NCBI GenBank assembly: GCA_049999725.1 | Contig: JBNGIS010034217.1 | Location: forward strand, 32,870 to 56,309 | From: Haplomitrium mnioides | Taxonomy: Eukaryota > Marchantiophyta > Haplomitriopsida > Calobryales | DNA length: 23,440 bases | Direction: 5' to 3' | Shown: positions 9,560 through 19,251 of the stretch, piece after piece | Numbering within the stretch: position 1 is the first letter of the stretch | Layout of the letters: each line of letters begins with the position of its first letter | Position numbers and translations under genes: made by a program | Notes under the pieces: model-generated | Told to the model about the DNA's origin: nothing | What the model saw: the letters and a program-made list of their open reading frames with translations, nothing else | The model's database searches: none

Positions 9560-10155
9560 TCAAGATTCTATGACAATTGCGTAACAATACAAGTGTTGTG
9601 ATCTATTTATTATGTCTACCTACAACCAACAATGGTCTAAAACTATTGTCCAACTTGAATGAGGATAAAAACTACATGATTTTTTGGAATCGACAACATG
9701 TGTATTCAATTTAAAGTTTCAAGAACTTTTGAAGGACCTCAAGGATTGGCAAATTTTTGGCTACATATGGGTTATCAAGTCCTAAAATCATGAACTCTCT
9801 TATGCACACATACTACTTATCCTTGATGAGCAGCCCAAGTTGTGAAGCACTAACTATATTAACTTTATAGTTTTGATTGAAATCCCAAATCATATTACAC
9901 ATTCAAACACTTTTGCTACAATGACACACTTGTTGATAAACGGTCCTTGTGGTGAGGAGTATCTAAATGAGCCATGCAAGGTAGACGGGAAGTGTTCAAA
10001 GTGGTATCCTTGCAATTTTGTTAAGGAGACATGTGAAAGTCAAGACGGGTATTCAGTATATCGGAGGCGAAATAATGGGCATTGTTTTGTAGATGCAAAA
10101 GGTCATTCCATAAACAAAAATAGGTTGCGTTCACAATCTTTATCTTGCATCTAAA
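9560..10155 (+). pseudogene. Helitron Rep (rolling-circle replication initiator) domain, decayed
   Basis: The frame at about 9568 reads QDSMTIA, a stop, then CCDLFIMSTYNQQWSKTIV, matching the Helitron Rep block QDAMAI..YGKPDLF(I/V)TMTCNPKW. Then come FNLKFQELLKDLKDW and FGYIWVIKS (about 9712-9785). The catalytic HUH block, normally GLPHAH followed by ILL, reads ELSYAHILLILDEQ, so the first His is Tyr. After a gap the sequence gives INFIVLIEIPNHITH and MTHLLINGPCGEEYLNEPC (about 9918), then DGKCSKWYPCNF and DGYSVYRRRNNG, the conserved Cys-rich tail of the Helitron N-terminal region. Rep nicks DNA and starts rolling-circle transposition. Stops and the lost His show it is inactive. Confidence 0.85.
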
Positions 10156-11135
10156 TACAGTGCACACACTAATGTTGAGATGAGGGCTTTTTGTTTTTTG
10201 GTAATGTATCGTGCTTTCTAAGCATATGACTTCTCACACATGTTTTAACAACCATGCAACTTTAGCTCTTACAGACATAAATGAAATCTACTTGTAAAGA
10301 GACACACAATGTGCCTCCACATGAGAACCAACATGGTGGCTATTTGGCTTTAAGTTTCACGATGGTTTTCCAATATACAATGTCTCCAAGTTCATCTACC
10401 AAATAAGAAGTGTTTGACATTTAATGTATACCTAAATCTTGAAAAAATAGTTGATTTAGAAGGTGCTTAGAAAACAACCCACTACTTCAAATTCAACCAA
10501 ACAAGTATCCTTATGAAGGAAACATTGTACATCAACCTTCCTTCCTAATTCACTTGGAATTATTTCACAAATTAATGGTGTGTTAGAAAACATGGTTTTA
10601 TAGTTGGGTGTCTATCCTTTGTAAGCCTTTTAGCATGAGAATGATACCTTTTTAGAACATTGCTGATGATTCCATAAGGAGTGACATCATTTGAAGATAT
10701 TTGCATGGTGGAAGACACAACTTACCAACGTTCAAGGCAAGTTGTGCTACACATGGGTTATACAAGAATGATGAAGAGTGGAGGCACTGCCTACATAAAG
10801 GCTCTTGCTACAGCCTAGCTCTCAATTGCCTGCCTTTTTGTGACAATTCTGACACATAGACCTCTCGCCAATCCACCCCAGCTTTGGGAACAACTTAAAG
10901 AGAACTTATCCAACAAATGTGCAAATGAATTGCATGAAAATGGATTGCAAGCTTCAACACAAGAGCATATTGAAACTCTTGCTCTGAAATTAAATCTAGT
11001 TGCACAACTTTTATTGATACTAGATAAAACTTTCACCGATTTCAACTTGCTTGAGCTAGCTTTTGTGAGGGATTATATGGATTATAATAGTAATGTTATG
11101 GACCAAATACATTTCAATGTTGAAGGGATGAGATA
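10156..11135 (+). pseudogene. Helitron Rep-to-helicase middle region, decayed
   Basis: Pieces of the region between Rep and the helicase core survive in changing frames. At about 10296-10370 the reading HNVPPHENQHGG in one frame and GFKFHDGFPIYNVSKFIYQ in another match the block normally seen as ARYI..EA.WR followed by FGF.LH...P.V. At about 10690-10850 the order SFEDICMVEDTTYQ, then GYTRMMKSGGTAYIKALATA and CLFVTILTHR matches SFEDLRTVDG.L...F.EAC, a GLL block, and LFV.IL. An open frame at 10840-11136 continues with PPQLWEQLKENLSNKC and LLILDKTFTDFNLLEL. No catalytic residues are expected here; the value is that the order fixes the family. Confidence 0.7.
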
Positions 11136-11560
11136 GGAACTCGAGACGCAGCTTGCAACTTTAAACAAACAACAACAACTAACATACAAAAATGTCATGC
11201 AATCTTGTGCCCGTGATGTTTTTGGCAAGTTAGTCTTTGTTGACAAATTAAATGGCATAATGAAGATATATTTGGAAAATTTAGTCTTCAAATGAGTGTG
11301 GTTGCATTGGAACATTGCATTAACACACTCCATATTCAAGATACCAATTGGATTGATTTCTACTTTGGTTTGCAACAAACCAAACCACACTTTGCTTGTA
11401 GATATGTTGCAATGCATAAGACTTATACTATATTATGAAGCATCCATAGTCCAAAAATTTTTCTGCAATGCTCTAGATTGGTCACTGCACAACTTGACCG
11501 GGTGTGACGTGCCTTTTGGAAGCATGACTTTTGTGATCTGGAGAGACTTTTGATAGGTCC
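11136..11560 (+). pseudogene. Helitron PIF1-like helicase, N-terminal half
   Basis: The frame reads LATLNKQQQLTYKNVMQS (about 11157), matching the LN.EQ..AY start of PIF1 helicases. It continues to KLVFVDKLNGIMKIYLENL, where Walker A should be (FVDGPGGTGKT): the Gly-Lys-Thr loop is lost. After a stop the next frame gives ALTHSIFKIPIGL (about 11322; family: TAHSRFKIP), LYYEASIVQKFFCNALD (Walker B region, family DEA with the Asp replaced by Tyr) and CDVPFGSMTFVIWRDF (family PFGGK...GDF). The 5'-to-3' helicase would unwind the displaced strand during transposition. Loss of both Walker motifs rules out ATPase activity. Confidence 0.8.
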
Positions 11561-11937
11561 TACCCATAGTAGGAAGGGGCTAGCAACATGACATTGTTGT
11601 TGCCTTCATCAAAGAATTGTATATGTGAATAAAAGTCCACATATATACATTGTGCGCAAACATGCACACTATGGGTGTTGTGTCATTCACAGATTTGGGG
11701 AATTGCACCTTTGCTAGCTGGCTTTTAGCGCTTTGCGAGGGTCGATTGGAATGACTTCAAGAAAGGTACTACCAATGTTCAAGGTTAATGGCCCTTCAAA
11801 AGAGCATAGAGGGAAAATTAATTAGAACTATATAACATGGAATTGCATAAACTAGACATGGGACTTGCAAATACTTTTGCAACTATGCAATCCTTGTTAC
11901 GCAAAACTTTGATGTTGCTTGCATCAACAGTCGAGTC
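11561..11937. other. Degraded helicase interior
   Basis: No clear motif is readable. The position fits the middle of the PIF1-like helicase, and short phrases such as AAFIKELYM near 11602 may be traces of it. Confidence 0.35.
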
Positions 11938-12420
11938 TTGAACACAACTCTTGGAGCACAACATGAATGTTTGAATGTCGACAAAGTGGATAATCTTAAC
12001 TGCAAGAATGTGATCTCATCAAAATATCTAAATACTCTTGATATGAATGTTAGCCATCCTACAAAATTTCCATCAAAATTGGAACATCAGTTATGCATAT
12101 GCAAAATTTCAATCCTATTAATGGACTCTACAAGGACATCCAATTGATTGTGCAACGTTTTTCTTTTGGTTGCAAAAGTCAAAGGCATTGCAAGGGAAGA
12201 AAATGGGTATGTGGCCTTCATACATAGAATTTCATTGACCAACGAATTTTCTAGACTTCATTTTCTAGCATACCAAAAGAAGTTCCCTATTTGGGTTGCA
12301 TTCGCTATGACCATCAATAAGTCACAAGGACACACATGCACAAAAGTTGGCATTTGCTTTGCAAAAGATGTGCTCTCTCATGAAATTTTTCATGTTGTCT
12401 TTTCTTGAGCCACAGCTCTA
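11938..12420 (+). pseudogene. Helitron PIF1-like helicase, C-terminal half
   Basis: Two consecutive open pieces, separated only by one TGA at 12145-12147, cover the C-terminal helicase motifs. The first (11938-12147) ends with NVSHPTKFPSKLEH and CICKISILLMDSTRTSN, corresponding to the family's NP.GLPPH.L.LK and PIMLLRN blocks. The second reads VAKVKGIAREENGYVAFIHR (about 12169), then FPIWVAFAMTINKSQGHTCT (about 12284), the diagnostic FP(V/I)..AFAMTINKSQGQT motif, and VGICFAKDVLSHEIFHVVFS, close to the VGIYL...VFSHGQLYVALSR ending. The AMTINKSQG box is intact. This gives the strongest single identification of the Helitron. Confidence 0.88.
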
Positions 12421-12692
12421 GAAAATGTTTGTGTGCTTTTGGGAAGTGAATGTACCTACCATCAAAATGGGTGACTCATGCACAATCATGTTGTGTATGA
12501 TGAAGCAATGTGGAAAGTACAATTTGTTTCTTGACATTGACTTTGAAGGACATACATAAGAGGCTTAGCTCATGGGGTTTGTTGTGTACAAATTTTCCCA
12601 TCTTTTATGAGCTTCTTTGAACAACTATTTTCCCATGTAATCAGTTCATTTCATCACACATACTTCTCTGATGTTGAACAAATTGTGCATCA

Positions 12693-12857
12693 TCTAAAGT
12701 TAGACGATGTGTTGTAAGGGGCTCTAAAGTCGGATGATGTGTTACGAGGGTTTTTTAAGTTGAATGCTTTGTTGCAAGGAGTTAGAAAGTCAAACATTGT
12801 ATCGCAAATGGTTCTAAAGTTGATGATGTGTTGCAAGAGGCTCTAAAGTTGGCTAGG
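12693..12857 (+). repeat. About 30-bp minisatellite (ctctaaagttggatgatgtg units), first field
   Basis: Roughly five units of about 28-31 bases follow each other, each close to tctaaagtnggatgatgtg and ending in ttgcaag or a variant. The units are diverged, with single-base length changes. The field leads directly into the first copy of the 380-bp repeat. Confidence 0.75.
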
Positions 12858-14845
12858 AAATCCACTAAGTAGAAATTGAGGGACATAGACAATACAAAAT
12901 CCATTCTTATAATAAGAGGGGTTCCCTTATCGACCATGTTAAGCTTGAAATCCAGCAATAAGGGAAATACATAACAAAAGAGGAAAGTTAGAGCATATTT
13001 TCGTGCGTTGAAAAATTGGATGATGAAGGATTTGCAAATAGAGACAACGTTTGCGATTCTCAACATCACAATGTATAATTTTCTGGATGCAATGGTCAAA
13101 CTACCCCATTGAATGACATTGTCAGACAACTCTGGACCTTTAGGTAATGGCAAAGACCTATGGCTAAAACTATAAACCAGCAATTCACAAAAATAGAGCT
13201 AGGGAGTTCCGATAAGACAAGATATGAAAACAAAACTTTAGAGTTATCTAAAGTTACATTTTAGACTTTAGGAAAGGCACTAACATTGGGTTTTGAAAGT
13301 AAAAAAAAAACACAAAATGAGGAAAAAGAGTTGGAAACGGTGATGGTTCCACTTGGTTCTTATAGAAAAAGGGTTCTAAAGTTGGATAATATGTTGTTAG
13401 TGGTTCTATACTTGTTGCAATGTGGGGAGAGGCTCTAAAGTTGATGTTATGTTGAGAGGGATTCTAAAGTCAGATGATTTCTAGCCAATGGTTATAAAAT
13501 CAGATGTTGTGCTACGAGGGATCTAAAGTCATATGCTTTGTTGTGAAGGGCTCTAAAGTTGGCTAGAGAATCTGCCATGCAATAACCGAAGGACATTGAT
13601 GATACAAAACCCATTCTTATAGCAAGTAGGGTTCAAACATCAGCAAGGTTAAGTTTGAAATCTGGCAACGAGGGAGATACATGGCAAAAGAGGAGAGCTA
13701 AAGCATATTTTTGTGTTTTGGAAAACCAAATGATGAAGGGTTTACAAATAGAGGTAGCGTGTGGGATTTTCAACATAAGAATGTTTAACTATTTGGATGC
13801 AATGGTCAAACCACCCCATTGAATGATGACATCGAACGTCTCTAGACCTTGCGGTTAATGATAGGAACCTATGGCTAAAACTATGAACTAGTAATTCACA
13901 AAAATAGAACCAGAGAGTTTTGATAGGACAACATATGAGAGATATGGATGATACAAAATCCATTATTATAGTAAGATAGGATCCAGTATCGGCCATGTTA
14001 AGTTTAAAATCTAGCAATGAGGGAGATATATGACAAAAGACAAGAGGAGGACCATATTTTCATGTTTTGGAAAATTGGATGATGAAGGGTCTGCAAATAG
14101 AGATGGTGTTTGAGACTTTCAACGTTAGAATGTACAACTATATAGACGTGTTGGTCAAACTACCTCATTGAATGGCAAAGTCGAACAGTTGTAGACCTTG
14201 CGGGTAATAACAAGGACCTACGTTTAAAACTATAGATTGGTAATTCATGAAAAAGGAACCAAGGAGTTTCAATAAGACAAGATATGAAAACATACAATGG
14301 ATTCAAGAATCCATTAAGTAGTAATTGAGAGACATAAATGATACAAAAAATTTTCTTATAACAAGAGAGGTTCTAACATTGGTGAGGTTAAGACTAAAAT
14401 CCGGCAATAAGGGAAATATATGGCAGAAGAGAAGAGTTGGAGCATATTTTGTATTTTGAAAAATCAGATGATGAAAGTTTTGCAAATAGAGGCGACATTT
14501 GGGATTCCCAAAATCAGACCATACAACAATCTGAATGTACCAATCAAACTGCCCAATTGAATGACGACGTCAAATGGTGATGGACCTTGCAAAAAAAATG
14601 ACAAAAACCTATAACTAAAATTATAGATTGACAATTTACGAACACAAAACTGAGGAGTTCTAACAAGATAGGATGCAAAAAAAAACTTCAGAATTGCTTA
14701 TAGTTGGGAATCCACTAAGTAGTAATCAGAAGACATGAAGAATGTAAAATTTGTTCCTACAATAAGAGGGGTTCTAACATCTACCAAGTTAAGTTTGAAA
14801 TCCGAAAATGAGGGAGATATGTGGTAGAAGAAGAGAGCTTGAGAT
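12850..14845 (+). repeat. Tandem repeat with ~360-400-bp units (five copies, last partial)
   Basis: Five diverged copies start near 12850, 13560, 13937, 14297 and 14705. Shared landmarks in each are gatacaaaatccattcttat, aggttaagtttgaaatc with ggcaa(c/t)(g/a)aggga(g/a)ata, tggatgatgaagg(g/t)t with caaatagag, and in the first four ggtcaaactacccca(t)tgaatg, ctatggctaaaactat and caagatatgaaaac. The first two copies are each preceded by a 30-bp minisatellite field. The minus-strand translation keeps a similar reading in all copies (for example PLIIRMDFVLSMSLNFYLVD), but each is broken and I know no such protein. I read this as a local satellite. Confidence 0.8.
13371..13566 (+). repeat. About 30-bp minisatellite, second field
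   Basis: The same unit family as at 12693-12857 returns, again ending in ggctctaaagttggctag and again leading into a copy of the 380-bp repeat. The paired order (minisatellite, then long repeat) shows that both were duplicated together as a higher-order unit of about 0.7 kb. Confidence 0.75.
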
Positions 14846-15455
14846 TTGCACCATTTGATAATAGAAGTTGATAATATATCTATTGAGATATTTTGCACAT
14901 CAAAGAGGCTTACCAAGGAGAGAAGGGCGGTATGGGTTATGTTAAACACCAATCCTCCTTTACCAATGGAAGTTGAGAGCAAGAGGCAAAAGGAAGTGGA
15001 TTATAATATGTGGTCTAAGAGGGCAAAGACCATTATGAATAACGGTAGAGGCTAAAACACATCCATAGACATTGATAAAGAAAATTGGTGTCGGTTGTCC
15101 CCTTGGTGAGTTTGGCACCGATGTAGAGAAAACCCATCATAGATTTATCTAAGCTAGAAAACCTAACAAACTTGTTCAAAGAATTAATACGATAAGTAAT
15201 AGAGAATGAAGCCATGATAAGGGAAGGGATACCTAAGATGAGAGGCTATCATGAAGTGCTGATTAGACCCCAAAACAAAACTTAGAAAAGTGCAACCTTG
15301 ATGTCTTCTAGAGCTCAAAGCTAAAAGGAAAAGGTTCAAGAGTCAAGCGCCAATGTTGTGGTCAGGCAAATGCATCATAATCTGATACATTCTCTAGCTC
15401 TTGCTAGGAAACAAGCACAACCATTGAGAATAGCAATACTACTACATGGCAACAT
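14846..15455. other. No recognisable gene
   Basis: The sequence leaves the tandem repeat near 14846. A 69-codon frame (14846-15055) rich in Lys, Arg and Glu has no known motif. Nothing else stands out. Confidence 0.5.
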
Positions 15456-15459
15456 ACAT

Positions 15460-16230
15460 TTTACAAAGCTATTTTTCATGTGAATAAGCGTGTTAGAGGA
15501 TTGGAGGCCATAATCATGAGTTAGTATGATTCAATCATAGTCTTGCAAATGGAAGTTGATGCCAAGAGAAAATATGTGAATGATTTGGTAGTTGAATTGA
15601 TAAAAATAGCATCACTAAAGACAAGTGGAGGTGTTCAAGAGAGACTAGATACAACTAGAGGCAGCGATTGACAAAAAACATGAGAGATGAGAGGAATCAA
15701 CCCAAAAGGCAAAGGAGTCATAGAAGAAGCTTTTGATTTCAAAAGAAAAGTTAAAAGAACATATAAAAAAATTTAGAGAAGTTGTTGCAACAATTTATGA
15801 GCATTCAGAATTCCAAAGTCGAGTGAGCTAGGATGCTCCACATGAAGTTGTCAAAACATCAAAGCAACTTTGTATGACACCAAAAAGTGTTCTATAAATG
15901 CCTCTTGGAAGCAACGTGTGAGGATGTTGCGCCAACAAAAGATGTGGTCCAAAGTTAAATCTTTGAAGGCCAATGTGTTGGACAAAATAGAGGTGAAGCT
16001 CAATAGACTAATATATGATGTCTCAGCTACGAGTTGTGAGGATGAGAAAGCTTGTGAGGAGTTTATGGCCTACCAAAAAGCCAAAGAAGACAAGTTGTTG
16101 TCGGAATCCAAGAAAGAAAACTTTTAAACACAAGAACAACCAAAATTGTCAGTGCTAACTGAAGTTTTGTGCAATGAACTTCCTACCATGGTCGATAATG
16201 TGGATGATCCTGATGTAAGCATGGATTGAG
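15460..16230 (+). pseudogene. Unidentified decayed gene fragment, coiled-coil-like
   Basis: Several plus-strand pieces in neighbouring frames are rich in Lys, Glu, Leu and Val and look alpha-helical. Examples are VNKRVRGLEAIIMS and VLQMEVDAKRKYVNDLVVEL (about 15480-15600), KKLLISKEKLKEHIKKFREV (about 15730) and the open frame 15870-16127 with KSLKANVLDKIEVKLNRLIY and CEEFMAYQKAKEDKLLSESK. After its stop the frame continues with LSVLTEVLCNELPTM and ends near 16228. Heptad-like spacing of Leu/Ile/Val suggests coiled coils. I do not recognise the family. It could be a gag-like part of another retroelement or a captured host gene. Stops at several points mark it as broken. Confidence 0.4.
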
Positions 16231-17365
16231 AAGATGGAAACTTTGTAAAACAACCAAGTACATGTAAATGTTAGACTTTGATTCAGTTCAGGTCCTCATT
16301 TAGACCAAATTGTACAAGGTTTCTCAGCCAACTACTAGTTGGTGCTTGCTCATAGTTTAAAAAAAGATGCATTTGAATTTGTTGTAATAAGTAAAATACA
16401 TTCACAGCAAAGTATGTGTGTGCCTATTAGTCAAAGCATCTATTGTGAATGACACCCATCTTCTACACTTTACGCTTTTGAATGATAATACAGAAAACAA
16501 TTGTTTGAATTGATAGTTGTCCAACTAGTACATTGTCTAACTTAACAAAACCAAATAGACACTAAACAATCAATTTTGAGAGACATATTTGGTTTTTTGA
16601 AAGTATGTTTTTGACTTAAAGACTATGAAATTGTTCTATTCTTGGCTCTCTCCATGACAAAACAATACGATTAGGTTCTTTGATAAAAACCCACTTCTTT
16701 TTAAAATTTTGCGCTTCCCATCTCAATGAATGCAAAACTAAACCCTTTTCAGAGTTGGGCGCGACTGATTTAATATACTACAAAATTATTAAACATTTGG
16801 AAGTGTCCATGACCTGACTGTATGACTACAAAGCTATATAAGACACAAACAGCCATCAGACTCAATGACCTACAAAGCACTATCACTTTGGAGGTTTATG
16901 ACCACATTTCTTTGCCATTGCAAATTTGTTTGTTGTTTTGACCTCTCTGACTCTGACCTCCACAGTAAATGACATGCTTAAACACCTCACCATTTGGGAT
17001 TTTAGTAGCTCTCAACTTAGCAGTAACAATGTTGTTCAATGAATAACCACGTTAAGAAATTACGCGTGGGAGGAATATTGTGGTTTTAGAAATTAGCAAC
17101 AAACTTGTTGGGAGTGTCTCAATAGTTTGTCACAAATATATTGTTCTTTTTTGGTGATGCAACATTAGTCGAGGCATTCTAGTCATGCTTTGTTTCTCTC
17201 AGACCAAATCTAGTCAAGTGTGGGAGGTATTGAGTTGCAAGTCATGAGTTGTGCGTTGTTGAGCAATTGTTCTTGGCACCATCAAAAGTCATTATAAATT
17301 TGTGAGGGTCTATAAATACAAATAGAGAAAAATCCAAGCATAAGACATTTTGAGATTTCTATTTT
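16231..17365. other. No recognisable gene
   Basis: No frame longer than about 60 codons and no repeat or RNA gene that I can identify. Confidence 0.5.
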
Positions 17366-17370
17366 GATTT

Positions 17371-17661
17371 TTGTGCACTAGCAAGAAGACCTTCTTTCAG
17401 GTGCGTTGCTATCTAGCATTGATAAAAACATGGCCCCTTGGAAAAAAAATTGCAAGCTCCTCCAAAGGTAGAAACCTCAAGCATCAAACATTCCGCTCAT
17501 GGGCTGACAATCATCGGCAAGCCAAAGGGGAAAGGTATAACCAAGATGAGAAGCTTTCTTTTGATCAAGAGGACAAAACTGTTGAGGAGAATATAAAATT
17601 TGCAAAAATTCATGAATTGACAAGGCCTTTGAAAGCTTGTAGACCAACACTCGGATCATGA
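17371..17661 (+). CDS. Hypothetical basic 96-residue ORF, doubtful
   Basis: An open frame of 96 codons starts with ATG and ends TGA. The product is Lys/Arg-rich in the middle (KGRNLKHQTFRSWADNHRQ) and acidic near SFDQEDKTVEE. A second ATG at 17429 in another frame (MAPWKKNCKLL) competes for the start. I recognise no domain, membrane segment or signal peptide. The flanks are AT-rich. It may be a short piece of a transposon protein or pure chance. Confidence 0.2.
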   Translation: MCTSKKTFFQVRCYLALIKTWPLGKKIASSSKGRNLKHQTFRSWADNHRQAKGERYNQDEKLSFDQEDKTVEENIKFAKIHELTRPLKACRPTLGS

Positions 17662-18045
17662 CGTGTAACAACCGCTATTTTGAACTAAGAACTACTACTG
17701 AGTTCCTGTTTCACTTGGTAGTCGAAATTTATTTTTGTGATTTGGTATTGAAAAACATCAATTTTACATTTGTAATCTTTTTTTCGTAAAGAAAATCGTT
17801 TTTTAGAAATACAAATTGCGTATTTTACATTGAGATTATATTTGAAACATTTCTTTATAATAAACACCCTATAAAACAAGCATTTTGGTTATTGAAATAT
17901 TTTATTAAAACCTCACACTATTGTGAATACACTAAATTCATCAAAAATAAAATAAAACATATCTTTTTATGAAAAAAATTTACAAGAAAACGTGAATGTC
18001 TAGTTGGGGACGGACTTTCAACTAGACTTTGAGCATCATTGCTAT
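17662..18045. other. AT-rich spacer without gene
   Basis: A/T-rich sequence with several A and T runs. Nothing recognisable before the palindrome-containing array that begins near 18050. Confidence 0.5.
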
Positions 18046-18049
18046 TAAA

Positions 18050-18385
18050 TCTTATGCAAGCATAGACTCCAAACTAGAACCCTAAAGCCTATGCACGCAT
18101 AAACTCCAAACAAGAATCCTAAAGCATGTGCGTGCTTAGACTCTGAACAAGAACAATAAAGCTATGCATGCATGGATTTTGAACTAGAACCCTAGAGCCA
18201 TTGCACGCCAAGATTCTAAACAAGAACCCTAGAGTCTATGCACGCATAGACTTTGAACAAGAACCCTTTGGCTTATGCGTGCATGGACTCTGAACAATAA
18301 CTTGACATCTTATGCACACATGGACTCCAAACGAGAACTAGAAAGCCTTAATGCGCATAGACTCTGAACAAGAACATTGAGCTTG
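18050..18385 (+). repeat. ~37-bp minisatellite with palindromic TATGCACGCATA core
   Basis: About nine units follow one another, each with a core such as ctatgcacgcatag, then actc(c/t)(a/g)aac(a/t)agaacc and ctaaagc. The cores are palindromes or near-palindromes of alternating purines and pyrimidines (tatgcacgcata, tatgcatgcatg, taatgcgcatag). The array ends about 150 bases past the stop codon of the minus-strand methyltransferase gene. Differences between cores mostly swap CG for CA or TG. Confidence 0.85.
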
Positions 18386-18500
18386 AGCGGCGAAAGATTG
18401 CAAGAGTTCTTAGGCACAAGAACTCCAAGCCCATGAGCAAAATAGATTGAGAGAGCAACAAGATAAAACTTTGGCAAATAAAACTTTGGAAAAAATAAAA

Positions 18501-18506
18501 TTTATT
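18501..18506 (-). terminator. Possible poly(A) signal of the methyltransferase gene
   Basis: AATAAA on the minus strand, 28 bases past the TGA stop at 18534-18536. The region is AT-rich, so the match alone is weak; the position is right. Confidence 0.4.
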
Positions 18507-18533
18507 AATAGTATAAATTGTTCAAACAAATCC

Positions 18534-19152
18534 TCAGACTCTATCCTCTTTAGGAGGAATTGTCTCATCTAAATCCAAAGGCTGAGCATCTGCAACCACT
18601 AGAAAGTCCTGGCGAGACTTTCCAGTCCTAGATATTGCAATAAAGTCACCAGAAGCACCTGCAGTACCAAGAGGAACAAGTTCCTTATGGTATGCATAAA
18701 CGATCTGTGACTTAGTCGCCTTGGATGGTAAGGAAGCCATCGTCAAAGCCCTCTGAGGAATGTAGATAGACTAAAGTCCATCATATTCCATGGCAATGCA
18801 ATTTTGCATCAGCTTTAAAGCACAGACAAAGCATGTGCTAGACCTAGAGTAGAGATCTAGGATCCAATCCTGCTTTGTTGATAAATGGTCGATGAAAAAA
18901 TTATAAAGAGCTTACAGCTTCTGATAAACATTGACAGGAGCATCATCTCTTGGATGTTTAAGTTTTTCATAAACTACAAGACAACTATAAACACTACGCA
19001 TAATTTGCCGAGGAAGTTTGGTCAAAGAAGCATGCTGCAAATTAAAGAGCCTCATGCTCTTCTTTATTTCTTTAGTCCAATAGCCTACAGTCCAATATTC
19101 GTGGGCATGTGCAATTCTAGGACTACTAGAATGATGAATGTTTCTTTTGTCC
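18534..19152 (-). other. Exon 4, methyltransferase SAM-binding motif and C-terminus
   Basis: One frame of about 206 codons, broken only by TAA at 18914-18912 and TAG at 18773-18771. It carries motif X and motif I. In motif I the Gly of the family's G-S-G-T is Arg (AGG, 18845-18843). The C-terminal tail reads KELVPLGTAGASGDFIAISR and ends PPKEDRV before TGA. Confidence 0.75.
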
Positions 19153-19251
19153 CTGCAAAAAGGAAAACAAAAAAATTAGATATTGCAACAAAAATGCAAG
19201 AGAAGTAAAAAAAAGAGAAATCAAAAACAAAAAAAACACAGAACAACTTAC
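19153..19251 (-). other. Intron 3 (99 bp), splitting the IWDK codon
   Basis: A canonical GTAAGT opens a T-rich intron ending cctttttgcag. The Trp codon of IWDKRNIHH is split TG|G. The truncated copy has an 80-base intron at the same place. Confidence 0.8.

Larger units (their letters stand above)
9560..12470 (+). mobile_element. Autonomous-type Helitron remnant (Rep plus helicase)
   Basis: Rep, Cys-rich tail, middle region and PIF1-like helicase follow in normal order on one strand over about 2.9 kb. The element's ends were not found: I saw no clear 3' hairpin followed by CTRR after the helicase and no TC start. The body is shorter than a full RepHel gene because of internal deletions. A methyltransferase fragment with its intron retained lies about 0.9 kb upstream on the same strand. 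Helitrons are known to carry captured gene pieces, but without ends this link stays open. Confidence 0.75.

Noticed and set aside
18050-18385. CRISPR-like array
   Set aside because: Units are about 37 bases with no distinct spacers between conserved repeats; core and flank vary together, as in a minisatellite, and the setting is eukaryotic.
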